A DNA stretch of 36,465 nucleotides, taken from assembly GCA_025965315.1 (NCBI GenBank), contig JAOPXD010000015.1, forward strand, positions 1 to 36,465, in the 5' to 3' direction. Positions 1-7,041 of the stretch are shown one piece after another; positions within the stretch are counted from its first letter, which is position 1; each line of letters begins with the position of its first letter. The position numbers were made by a program, and so were the translations under genes. Source of the stretch: Marmoricola sp. GTDB lineage: Bacteria; Actinomycetota; Actinomycetes; Propionibacteriales; Nocardioidaceae. The notes beneath the pieces were generated by a model, which did no database searches, was not told the DNA's origin, and saw nothing but the letters and a program-made list of their open reading frames with translations.

Positions 1-275
1 GCTGGTAACGGCTGGGATCGGTGTCCTGCGGCGAGCTGGCCGCAACAGACGTGCCGACTGATCCGGATAGCCCGTGTCGCGCAGACTGGCCCGCCCGGAC
101 CATTTGGCCTAGGGCGCGCTGTACAACCGTTCGGGAGTCGACCCCCTGCGGTCACGTGAGCGCAGACGCGGTTTGTCTTGGCTGCGGTGTCCTCGCAATC
201 CGAGCCTTCTGAAGCCGTTGCCATCTTCAGGACCGATCGAGCGCCAACCCTGCTTCAGGACCGGCACGCTGCAAC
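1..275. other. Left-edge stretch with no supported gene
   Basis: I see no convincing coding frame here: the short open frames have no recognisable domain, no ribosome-binding site and no -10-like box near a start. It lies downstream of the minus-strand gene ending at 276, so it may hold that gene's 3' region. An 11-nt direct repeat (cttcaggaccg) occurs at 225-235 and 253-263; it is too short to interpret. Confidence 0.5.
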
Positions 276-764
276 CTAGAGTGCGCCGTCGATTTCGCCC
301 AACCGTTCTTCGGCCGCGATGGCTTCGGGCTGATACGGCTCCTCGATTGCTGCGTTGACGAGGGTGTGAGCCTCGTAGTCATGGCCCGGTGTCAGGGTGA
401 CGCCCTCAGCGGAGATCTCCGAAATCGACCATACGCGATCCCCGATCTGCAACTTCTCATGCAGCTTGGCGTGGATGACCTCGACCGCGACGGTAGACGT
501 GTCCACCGGGACGGCCTTCTCCGGAAGGTGGAGGTCATCTCTCCAACGGTTCTGTCGTTCCACGTCCTCAGAGTTCGCCTCTGTCAGGCCGCTGACCATC
601 GCGTCGGGTTTCGCTTCCGGGTTGTGCAGCTCAAACTCCGCAGTGCCCTCGGTAGCACTCACCTTGTGCAACGTCAGAGTCAGATGATGAGTTTGGGCAA
701 GCGTGTGCGGAAGTGACTTCACATCGCCGACGCTGAAGACCAGCGACTCTTCTTCGTGGTGCAC
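276..764 (-). CDS. Hypothetical protein, 162 aa
   Basis: I do not recognise this protein. It is acidic, has no signal peptide or membrane segment, and has alternating hydrophobic residues suggesting beta strands, for example around residues 27-50 and 88-130. The GTG start at 764 is supported by a GGAGG ribosome-binding site 8 nt upstream, so the gene looks real. It stands alone at the left edge, 124 bp downstream of the end of the small membrane-protein gene on the same strand. Its wobble positions look less strongly GC-biased than those of the neighbouring egt genes, which could mean transferred or fast-evolving DNA. No function can be proposed. Confidence 0.65.
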   Translation of the reverse strand: MHHEEESLVFSVGDVKSLPHTLAQTHHLTLTLHKVSATEGTAEFELHNPEAKPDAMVSGLTEANSEDVERQNRWRDDLHLPEKAVPVDTSTVAVEVIHAKLHEKLQIGDRVWSISEISAEGVTLTPGHDYEAHTLVNAAIEEPYQPEAIAAEERLGEIDGAL

Positions 765-888
765 GATCTATGCCTCCATGACTTGGATGTCGGGACCACA
801 CGGAACTGTCCCCCGGCCTGAGAGTAGGGCCAAAGGTTGTGGCGCCGTCAGCACGACCCGGTCGCCTGCAGACCGTGGTGAACCGCCC

Positions 889-1137
889 TCAGTTCACCTG
901 CGCGACTTGGCGGAGTGGTCCGCGTGCGGCCACCACATAGACCAACGTGCCGACCACTCCCAGAAAGACCATGAGCAGCACGAAGAGCAGCTTGTTCTGG
1001 CCCGCCAATTCCCATTCGGCGTCGGGAATCTTGACCGCCTCGATCAGGAACTTGATCCAGATGATGAATGGGACGAGAAGGAAGACCCCGAACATGAGCA
1101 TGACGAGGATGAATCCGGCCGGCACCATTGCTTCCAT
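889..1137 (-). CDS. Small membrane protein, PLDc_N-like
   Basis: This 82-aa protein has two hydrophobic segments, about residues 5-32 and 48-71, joined by a polar linker (VKIPDAEWELAGQNK). That layout, with a Trp/Lys-rich linker and a second helix ending VGTLVYVV, matches the PLDc_N family of two-helix membrane proteins, which occur as anchors of phospholipase-D/cardiolipin-synthase proteins or as small stand-alone proteins of unknown function in actinobacteria. Here it stands alone. A GACGAT hexamer ends 6 nt before the ATG, so the transcript may be leaderless; an in-frame ATG at 1128 is an alternative start. The family call is by overall pattern, so moderate. Confidence 0.75.
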   Translation of the reverse strand: MEAMVPAGFILVMLMFGVFLLVPFIIWIKFLIEAVKIPDAEWELAGQNKLLFVLLMVFLGVVGTLVYVVAARGPLRQVAQVN

Positions 1138-1292
1138 CGCCGGATCGTCTCAGTTCAAGGGCACGTCGTCCACGCGCCGCTCGAAAGGTGTCGCCCCGAG
1201 ACCCTCCGATGCTCGTCAGCGAGCCCGGCCTGGTCTCGACAATTAGCTCTCTTCGTTCGCTGCTCGACCAACGGGGGCCGGGGTCTCGACGG

Positions 1293-2288
1293 TCAGGGTT
1301 TGGTCGCCAGGGTCAGGGCGAAGTCGCCGTGGTCGTCGGTCCAGACCCGGGTAATGCCGAAGCCTGCTGCCTCGAGCTCGGCGGCGATCTTGCTGACCCG
1401 GAACTTCGTCGAGATCTCGACCCGGATCTCCTCGCCGCTGGCCAGGTCGAGCACCAGGTCGGCGCCGGGAATGGTCACCCGCTGCGGCATCTCCGAGCGC
1501 AGGCGCAGGTCCATCCGCTCCATGTGGGCGTCCCAGAACGGGATGTAGGAGAAGCCGTCGAGGTCGAAGTCGGCGCCGAGCTCGCGGTTGAGGACCCGCA
1601 GCGAGTTCAGCACGAACTTCTCGGTCACGCCCTGGTCGTCGTTGTACGCCGCGATCAGCCGGTCCGAGCTCTTGACCAGGTCGGTGCCGAGCAGCAGCGA
1701 GTCGCCCGACTCCAGGGTATCGGCGAGCGCGCCGAGGAACGCAGCCCGCTCCTCGAGGTACAGGTTGCCGATCGTGCCGCCGAGGAAGGCCACCATCCGG
1801 CGGCCGCCGCCCTCGCTGCCGGAGCGCGGAAGATGAGCGAGGTGCAGCGTGAAGTCGCCGACGACCGCCTCGACCTGGACTCCTGGGTACCGGGCAGAGA
1901 TCTGCTCGGCGGCGAACCGGAGCGTCGCCTCGGACACGTCGACCGGCGCGAAGCACTCCAGCGTGCCGGTGGCGGCGAACGCGTCCAGCAGGATCCGGGT
2001 CTTCTCGCTCGTGCCGCTGCCGAGCTCGACGAGCGTGGTGGCGCCGCTCGCGGTCACGATCTCGGCGGCGTGCTCGATCAGGATCTCGCGCTCGCGCGCG
2101 AACGGGTAGTACTCCGGCAGCCGGGTGATCTCGTCGAACAGATCCGACCCGGCGTCGTCGTACAACCACTTCGGCGGCAGCGCCCGGGGGTGCGCTGCGA
2201 AGCCGCGGCGTACGTCCTCGACGAGCGAACCGCTGGCCCAGTCGGGATCGAGGAGAACCTGGACGACCGGTTCCTTCGCGGTACTCAT
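1293..2288 (-). CDS. egtD: L-histidine N-alpha-methyltransferase EgtD
   Basis: EgtD trimethylates the alpha-amino group of L-histidine with three S-adenosylmethionines to give hercynine, the first step of ergothioneine synthesis in the cytosol. The 331-aa length is normal for the family. A methyltransferase SAM-binding motif (VELGSGTSEKTRILLDAF) lies near residues 87-104 and a conserved FLGGTIGN segment near the middle. The gene follows egtB directly: the egtB stop and the egtD start share one base (TGATG at 2286-2290), so the two are very likely translationally coupled. No egtC follows it. The family is distinctive and the identification is firm. Confidence 0.96.
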   Translation of the reverse strand: MSTAKEPVVQVLLDPDWASGSLVEDVRRGFAAHPRALPPKWLYDDAGSDLFDEITRLPEYYPFAREREILIEHAAEIVTASGATTLVELGSGTSEKTRILLDAFAATGTLECFAPVDVSEATLRFAAEQISARYPGVQVEAVVGDFTLHLAHLPRSGSEGGGRRMVAFLGGTIGNLYLEERAAFLGALADTLESGDSLLLGTDLVKSSDRLIAAYNDDQGVTEKFVLNSLRVLNRELGADFDLDGFSYIPFWDAHMERMDLRLRSEMPQRVTIPGADLVLDLASGEEIRVEISTKFRVSKIAAELEAAGFGITRVWTDDHGDFALTLATKP

Positions 2289-3598
2289 CAGGCTGTGCTC
2301 GCCTTCGGCTGGGACGGGGCTCCCCCGTCGGCAAGCCGGACGCCGGAGAGCGCCCAGCGGGATCCTGCGGGGAAGAAGTTGCGGTAGGTCGCGCGAGCGT
2401 GGCCGGGTGGGGTCAGCGCGCAGCCTCCACGTAGGACCATCTGGTTGGACATGAACTTGCCGTTGTACTCACCGATCGCGCCCTCGGCCGGGTGGAACCC
2501 CGGGTAGGCGAGGTACGCCGAGGACGTCCACTCCCAGCAGTCCCCGTAGACCTGTCGCAGGGCGCCCGCGCCGGGCTGCGCCGCGCGCGGATGGAACGAC
2601 TCGGTGTTCGCCAGGTTGCCGACCACCCGGTCGTCGGCCGCCTGCCCGTCCGCGACCACGCCGTGCTCCCACTCGGCCTCGGTCGGAAGCCGCTTGCCCG
2701 CCCAGGTGGCGTAGGCATCGGCCTCGTAGTGGCTCAAGTGGCTCGCCGGCAGACCCGGGTTGACCGGCCAGGTGCCGTGCAGGGTGTGCTCGAACCAGAC
2801 ACCGTCGAGCTGCTCCCAGTAGAACGGTGCCTGCCAGCCCTCGGCCTTCACCCGCGCCCAACCGTCGGAGAGCCAGAACTCGGAGCGCTCGTACCCACCG
2901 TCGGCCATGAACTCGAGCCACTCGGCGTTGGTCACCAGGCGGTCGGCGAGCCGGTACGGCTCGAGCCAGGTCTGGTGCCTCGGCAGCTCGTTGTCGAAGC
3001 TGAAGGAACCTGCGTCGTGCCCGATCTCGACCAGTCCCCCGGCGACGTCGACCCACCCCAGTGCATCGGGGTCGGTGTGCGGGTCCGGCGCGCCGGCGTA
3101 CACGGGCCGCATCGGGTTCATCGACAGCACGTGCTTGATGTCCATCAGCAGCAGCTCCTGGTGCTGCTGCTCGTGGTGGAAGCCGAGCTCGATCGTCGGC
3201 GTCAGCTTCTCGACGGTGCCGGAATCCAGGCCCGCGAGCAAGCCGCGCACCCGGTCGTCCACGTTCCCGCGGTAGACCCCGACGTCGTGGGCGCCGGGGC
3301 GGGTGATCACGCCACGGTCGGCCCGCGAGAAGCGCGGCCCGACGGCTTCATAGTAGCTGTTGAAGAGGAACCAGTACTTGTCCTGGAACGGCGCGAAACC
3401 GTGCTCGTTCTCGGCGAGCACGAAGGTCTCGAAGAACCAGGTGACGTGCGCGCGGTGCCACTTCGTCGGCGAGACGTCCGCCATCGACTGGACGGTCTGG
3501 TCCTCCGGGGACAACGGCGCGGCCAGCATCTCGGTGTGCGCCCGGACCTCGTCGAAGCGACGGGTCAACGAGCTGGCGTCCCACTCAGTCGTCGTCAT
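2288..3598 (-). CDS. egtB: Hercynine oxygenase EgtB (sulfoxide synthase)
   Basis: EgtB is a non-heme iron enzyme that uses O2 to join hercynine to a thiol donor (gamma-glutamylcysteine in mycobacteria), giving a sulfoxide. The 436-aa protein has an N-terminal DinB-type domain and a C-terminal formylglycine-generating-enzyme-like domain (for example GKRLPTEAEWE). The likely iron ligands are visible: His51 in WHRAHVTWFFE and His142/His146 in HEQQHQE. PRFSRADRG near residue 88 corresponds to the thiol-substrate binding region of mycobacterial EgtB. An AGGAGG ribosome-binding site (3608-3613) lies 9 nt before the ATG. A CCTAGGCT sequence near 3690, read on the minus strand, is a possible -10 about 80 nt upstream. 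Which thiol it uses is not shown by the sequence. Confidence 0.96.
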   Translation of the reverse strand: MTTTEWDASSLTRRFDEVRAHTEMLAAPLSPEDQTVQSMADVSPTKWHRAHVTWFFETFVLAENEHGFAPFQDKYWFLFNSYYEAVGPRFSRADRGVITRPGAHDVGVYRGNVDDRVRGLLAGLDSGTVEKLTPTIELGFHHEQQHQELLLMDIKHVLSMNPMRPVYAGAPDPHTDPDALGWVDVAGGLVEIGHDAGSFSFDNELPRHQTWLEPYRLADRLVTNAEWLEFMADGGYERSEFWLSDGWARVKAEGWQAPFYWEQLDGVWFEHTLHGTWPVNPGLPASHLSHYEADAYATWAGKRLPTEAEWEHGVVADGQAADDRVVGNLANTESFHPRAAQPGAGALRQVYGDCWEWTSSAYLAYPGFHPAEGAIGEYNGKFMSNQMVLRGGCALTPPGHARATYRNFFPAGSRWALSGVRLADGGAPSQPKASTA

Positions 3599-3610
3599 GC
3601 TGGGAAACCT
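3592..3610 (-). repeat. 19-nt leader shared with the UDP-xylose synthase gene
   Basis: This 19-nt block (tcgtcatgctgggaaacct on the plus strand) covers the egtB start codon and the sequence just upstream. An identical copy sits at the same place relative to the ATG of the UDP-xylose synthase gene at 33532-33550. On the coding strand both read AGGTTTCCCAGCATGACGA. In egtB the block overlaps the AGGAGG ribosome-binding site; in the other gene it overlaps a TAGGTT -10-like box. Confidence 0.7.
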
Positions 3611-3806
3611 CCTGGTCCGGGCCGGGCGGATGGTCGAGTCCGATGGCTGACGCCGTGCGGTCTGCGCCGCCGTACGGCGACACCACGAGCCTAGGCAGGC
3701 CCACCGACAGAATGCGAGAGCGGGGCCGCCTCGTCAGCGAATGTTCACATCTGTCGTCCTGTACCCGAACCGTGCCTGCTCATGCCTTCTGCGGCACGAT
3801 GGGTGC

Positions 3807-4985
3807 GTGATCGATCTCGAGGCGGAACGCGCCCTGACCCCAGGTTGTTCCGACCAGGTGTTCCTGGACAGCGCCGGTTCGTCCTTGCCGACCACCACCA
3901 CGCTCGAGGCGGTGATCGGCCACCTGCGCCGCGAAGCCGAGATCGGCGGCTACCGGGCGGCGGCCGAGAGGTCCGAGGACCTGGCGAGGCTTCCGTCCTC
4001 GATCGGGCGCCTGCTCGGGTGTGACGCGGACCTGATCGCCCTGACCGACAGCGCTACCCGCGCCTGGTCCCTGTTCGTGACCGCGCTGGACTGGCAGGCC
4101 GGGGACAGGATCCTGATCTGCGGGAACGAGTACGCCAGCAACGCCATCGCCCTGCTCCAGCGCGCCCGGATCACCGGCTGCACCGTGGAGATCGTCCCGA
4201 CGGCTGCTGACGGCGACGTCGACCTGGACGCGCTCGCCACGATGCTCGACGAGCGCGTCCGACTGGTCTCGCTGGTGCACGTCGCGACCAACTCCGGGCA
4301 CGTCTCGCGGGTCCGCGAGGTCGTCGAGCTCGCCCACGGCGTCGGTGCGCTCGTCCTGCTCGACGCCTGCCAGTCGGTCGGTCAGCTGCACGTGGACGTC
4401 GCGGCGCTCGGGGTCGACGCTCTCTCCGCGACCGGCCGCAAATGGCTGCGCGCTCCCCGCGGCACCGGCTTCCTCTACGTGCGCCGCGACGTCCTCGCCG
4501 GCCTGGAGCCGCTCGCCGCGGACCTCCGCGGCGGCGCCTGGACGACCCCGGACACGTATGAGCTCCGACCCGATGCCTCCCGGTTCGAGCTGTGGGAGCA
4601 CGACGTCGCGGGTCGCCTCGGCCTGAAGGACGCCGTCGATCACCTGCTCGAGCTCGGCATCGTCGAGGTCGAACGGGTCGTCCGGGCTCGGGCCGCCGAG
4701 CTCCGCGCCGGGCTGGCGACCGTTCCCGGCGTCGAGCTGCGTGATCTGGGACCAGACCTGGGGGCCTTGGTCACCTTCACGATCGGCGGTACGGAACCAG
4801 ATCGGGTGAAGGCCGCGCTGCTCGGGTCGGGGGTCACCGTGTCGGTCAGCGGGGCCGGCTCCACCCTGCTCGACATGCAAGCACGCGGGCTCGACGCCGT
4901 CGTCCGGGCGTCGCCGCACTACTTCGTCAGCCCCGGTCAGATCGCGCAGGCAGTCGGTGCCGTCGAGCGAGTCGCGGTCAGCTGA
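3807..4985 (+). CDS. egtE: EgtE-like hercynylcysteine sulfoxide lyase
   Basis: A PLP-dependent class-V aminotransferase-fold enzyme of 392 aa. In mycobacteria EgtE cleaves the C-S bond of hercynylcysteine sulfoxide to finish ergothioneine. The PLP lysine is Lys212 in ATGRKWLRAPRGTGFLYV and the PLP-ring aspartate is Asp187 in LLDACQS. I chose the GTG at 3807 because homology-like sequence begins there and a CACGAT hexamer ends 6 nt before it; an ATG at 3741 would add 22 residues lacking family character. The gene diverges from egtB across 208 bp, which supports the ergothioneine role over a generic cysteine desulfurase. Its 3' end lies in a hairpin shared with the converging gene. Confidence 0.88.
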   Translation: MIDLEAERALTPGCSDQVFLDSAGSSLPTTTTLEAVIGHLRREAEIGGYRAAAERSEDLARLPSSIGRLLGCDADLIALTDSATRAWSLFVTALDWQAGDRILICGNEYASNAIALLQRARITGCTVEIVPTAADGDVDLDALATMLDERVRLVSLVHVATNSGHVSRVREVVELAHGVGALVLLDACQSVGQLHVDVAALGVDALSATGRKWLRAPRGTGFLYVRRDVLAGLEPLAADLRGGAWTTPDTYELRPDASRFELWEHDVAGRLGLKDAVDHLLELGIVEVERVVRARAAELRAGLATVPGVELRDLGPDLGALVTFTIGGTEPDRVKAALLGSGVTVSVSGAGSTLLDMQARGLDAVVRASPHYFVSPGQIAQAVGAVERVAVS

Positions 4986-5001
4986 CCAGGCTCAGCTGAC
5001 C
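4976..5001. terminator. Bidirectional hairpin between egtE and the DUF3037 gene
   Basis: The arms GGTCAGCTGA (4976-4985) and TCAGCTGACC (4992-5001) form a perfect 10-bp stem with the 6-nt loop ccaggc. Both converging stop codons lie inside it: egtE TGA at 4983-4985 and the DUF3037-gene stop at 4992-4994. There is no T-run, as is usual for actinobacterial terminators. Confidence 0.6.
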
Positions 5002-5375
5002 AGCACGGCCAGCAGCCGCTGGAGCTCGGCGGCCGGATCGGCCGTCGTACCGCCGTGGACCGGCCCCGGCTGGACCACCGTCGAGCGCGGAGCCTTGAGG
5101 AACCCGAAACGGGTCCCGAGATCGCTGAGCGCGACCTCGCCGAGCGCGGCATCGCCGCGGCAGACCCCTTCGACGAACGCCAGTGCAGCCGTCACGGCTA
5201 CCGGGTCCAGCGCGGGCCACAACGCCTGCAGGCGGTCGGTCCGTACGTCGCAAGCGGCCGCCAGGAAGTCCGCCTCCTGGCAGTAGGCGAGCACGCCGAC
5301 GTTCACGAACTCCTCACGGTCCACCCGCGGAACGCACCGCAGGGTCACGTACTGGTAGGGCATCCGGGCACTCAT
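4992..5375 (-). CDS. DUF3037 protein, partner of a HipA-like kinase
   Basis: This 127-aa protein begins MSARMPYQYVTLRCVPRV and continues REEFVNVGVLAYC, the signature opening of DUF3037 proteins. Their biochemical role is not established. The start at 5375 is fixed by the overlap with the upstream HipA-like gene: the ATG shares an ATGA with that gene's stop (5372-5375). A longer open frame runs upstream but is only a shadow of the kinase gene. Genes of this family are commonly found beside HipA-like kinases, so the product may bind, regulate or be a substrate of the kinase; that is inference. It is the last gene of the polyphosphate kinase/HipA operon. Confidence 0.85.
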   Translation of the reverse strand: MSARMPYQYVTLRCVPRVDREEFVNVGVLAYCQEADFLAAACDVRTDRLQALWPALDPVAVTAALAFVEGVCRGDAALGEVALSDLGTRFGFLKAPRSTVVQPGPVHGGTTADPAAELQRLLAVLVS

Positions 5376-6136
5376 GCAGCACCCCGCACCGGTAGCCAGG
5401 AGCGGGCACCGTCGAGCCGGGCCCGGAGGAAGGCCCGGTACGCCGCGCGCAGCTCGTCGGGCCCGACCGGACCGACCAGCCACTCGTCGGGAACCCGGTC
5501 GGTCACCTCGACGAGCACGTCATCGGTCACCAGGTCGGCGAGCTCGCCGGCCATCGCGCCGAGCACGTCGGTGAACGCGGTCATCACGTGGCCCTCGACC
5601 TTCCACGGCTGGTCGGCGAACCTCGCGGGATCGGTGATCCCGCTCGCCCACGCGTGGTGGAAGTAGAGCGCAGCACCGTGGTCGATCAGCCAGACGTCGC
5701 CGTGCCAGACCAGCAGGTTCGGGTTTCGCCAGGTGCGGTCGACGTTCGCGGTGAACGCGTCCAGCCAGAGCACGCGAGCGCCGAAGTCGGGCGACACCTC
5801 GACCGACGAGTCGAACCCGAAGGAGCCGGGCAGGAAGTCGACTCCCAGGTTGAGCCCCAGGCTCGCGTTGAGAAGGTCCTGGACCTCCTGGTCCGCCTCG
5901 TAGCGGGCGATCGGCTCGGTCAGGTCGATCTCGACCAGCGACGGCGTCCGGAGCCCGAGCACCTCGGCCAGCCCACTGACGATGACCTCCGCGACCAGGA
6001 CGCCGAGGCCCTGGCCCGCGCCCCGGAACTTGCAGACGTAGGTCCCGAGGTCATCGGCCTCGACGATGCCCGGCAGGGAACCGCCCTCGCGCAGCGGCGC
6101 CACGAAACGGGTCGCGGTGACCCGCGGAAGAGTCAC
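5372..6136 (-). CDS. HipA-like kinase (HipA_2 family)
   Basis: A 254-aa protein with the kinase core of the short HipA-related family. A strand with a candidate ATP-binding lysine, YVCKFRGA, lies near residues 33-40 (Lys36). The catalytic stretch WLDAFTANVDRTWRNPNLLV spans about 125-143, followed by LIDHGAALYFHH (Asp152), the DFG-like metal site. Classical HipA is about 440 aa with an extra N-terminal subdomain, so this is the compact form; its substrate is unknown. I chose the GTG at 6136 because it shares a GTGA with the stop of the polyphosphate kinase gene (6133-6136); a much longer open frame upstream is a shadow of that gene. There is no HipB-type antitoxin gene next to it, unlike hipBA modules. 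Confidence 0.88.
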   Translation of the reverse strand: MTLPRVTATRFVAPLREGGSLPGIVEADDLGTYVCKFRGAGQGLGVLVAEVIVSGLAEVLGLRTPSLVEIDLTEPIARYEADQEVQDLLNASLGLNLGVDFLPGSFGFDSSVEVSPDFGARVLWLDAFTANVDRTWRNPNLLVWHGDVWLIDHGAALYFHHAWASGITDPARFADQPWKVEGHVMTAFTDVLGAMAGELADLVTDDVLVEVTDRVPDEWLVGPVGPDELRAAYRAFLRARLDGARSWLPVRGAA

Positions 6137-6969
6137 GGGTGCACGTTCGCCAGGCGAGCGCGCTGCTCGGCGACGTCGTAGTCCGGTTCCGGCCACTCCA
6201 GATCCATCTCGCGCAGCGCCTCGACCAGCAGCTGCGCGATCGCCCAGTTCCGGTACCACTTGCGGTCGCTCGGGACGACGTACCACGGCGCGGCCTCGGT
6301 GTTGCAGCGCTCGAGGGCCACCTCGAACGCCTCCTGGTACGACGCCCAGTACCCACGTTCGTCGACATCCTCGGGCTTGAACTTCCAGCGCTTGGTGGGC
6401 TCGTCGAGACGGGCGAGGAGCCGCTTTCGCTGCATCTCCGGCGAGATGTGCAGCATCGCCTTGATGATCGTGGTGCCCTCGTCGGCGAGCCGTTGCTCGA
6501 AGTCGTTGATCGCGCCGTACCGCCGGTTGATCTCGGACTCGTCGGCAAGACCGTGCACCCGCGCGATCAGGACGTCCTCGTAGTGCGAGCGGTCGAAGAT
6601 CGCGATCTGTCCCGGCTCCGGCGCCTCCCGCTCGACCCGCCAGAGGAAGTCGTGCGCGAGCTCCTCCGCGGTCGGCTTCTTGAAGGACTTCAGCCGGACG
6701 CCGTTCGGGTCGAGCAGGCCTACCGCGTGGCTCAGCACTCCCCCCTTGCCGGAGGTGTCCATGCCCTGGAGCACCAGCAGGATCCTGCGCTTGCCGCCGA
6801 CGTAGCCAGCCGCCGAGAACTTCTGCTGCAGGTCGTCCAGCTCCGGCCCAAGGTCGTCGAGCGCGTCGGCGCCGTCCGCCTTGTCGCCCTTGAACCCGCG
6901 TTTCTCGCGGGGGCAGATCGTGCTCAGATCGACAGGACCAGCCGGCAACCGCAGGCGTTCGGAGAGCAT
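6133..6969 (-). CDS. PPK2-family polyphosphate kinase
   Basis: PPK2 enzymes move phosphate between polyphosphate and nucleotides; short single-domain members like this often phosphorylate NMP or NDP from polyphosphate. The 278-aa protein has the Walker A-like QGMDTSGKGG (68-77), the Walker B-like IFDRSHYEDVL (124-134) and the conserved APWYVVPSDRKWYRNW near residue 225. Length and motifs fit the PPK2_rel group of nucleotide phosphotransferases. A TATCCT box ends 6 nt before the ATG, suggesting a leaderless transcript from this position. Its stop overlaps the start of the HipA-like kinase gene, making it the first gene of a coupled three-gene operon. Whether AMP, ADP or another nucleotide is preferred cannot be read from the sequence. 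Confidence 0.93.
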   Translation of the reverse strand: MLSERLRLPAGPVDLSTICPREKRGFKGDKADGADALDDLGPELDDLQQKFSAAGYVGGKRRILLVLQGMDTSGKGGVLSHAVGLLDPNGVRLKSFKKPTAEELAHDFLWRVEREAPEPGQIAIFDRSHYEDVLIARVHGLADESEINRRYGAINDFEQRLADEGTTIIKAMLHISPEMQRKRLLARLDEPTKRWKFKPEDVDERGYWASYQEAFEVALERCNTEAAPWYVVPSDRKWYRNWAIAQLLVEALREMDLEWPEPDYDVAEQRARLANVHP

Positions 6970-6975
6970 GCGCCG

Positions 6976-6981
6976 AGGATA
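6976..6981 (-). promoter_or_regulatory. -10 box, leaderless start of PPK2 operon
   Basis: The minus strand reads TATCCT, then 6 nt, then the ATG at 6969. With a start site about 7 nt after the hexamer, transcription would begin at or next to the start codon. I see no good -35 box. Confidence 0.5.
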
Positions 6982-7041
6982 GTCGCAGACGACCGGAAGT
7001 CACCGGCGTGCACCCGCTTGCCGCGCAGGGACGCAGCCGGC

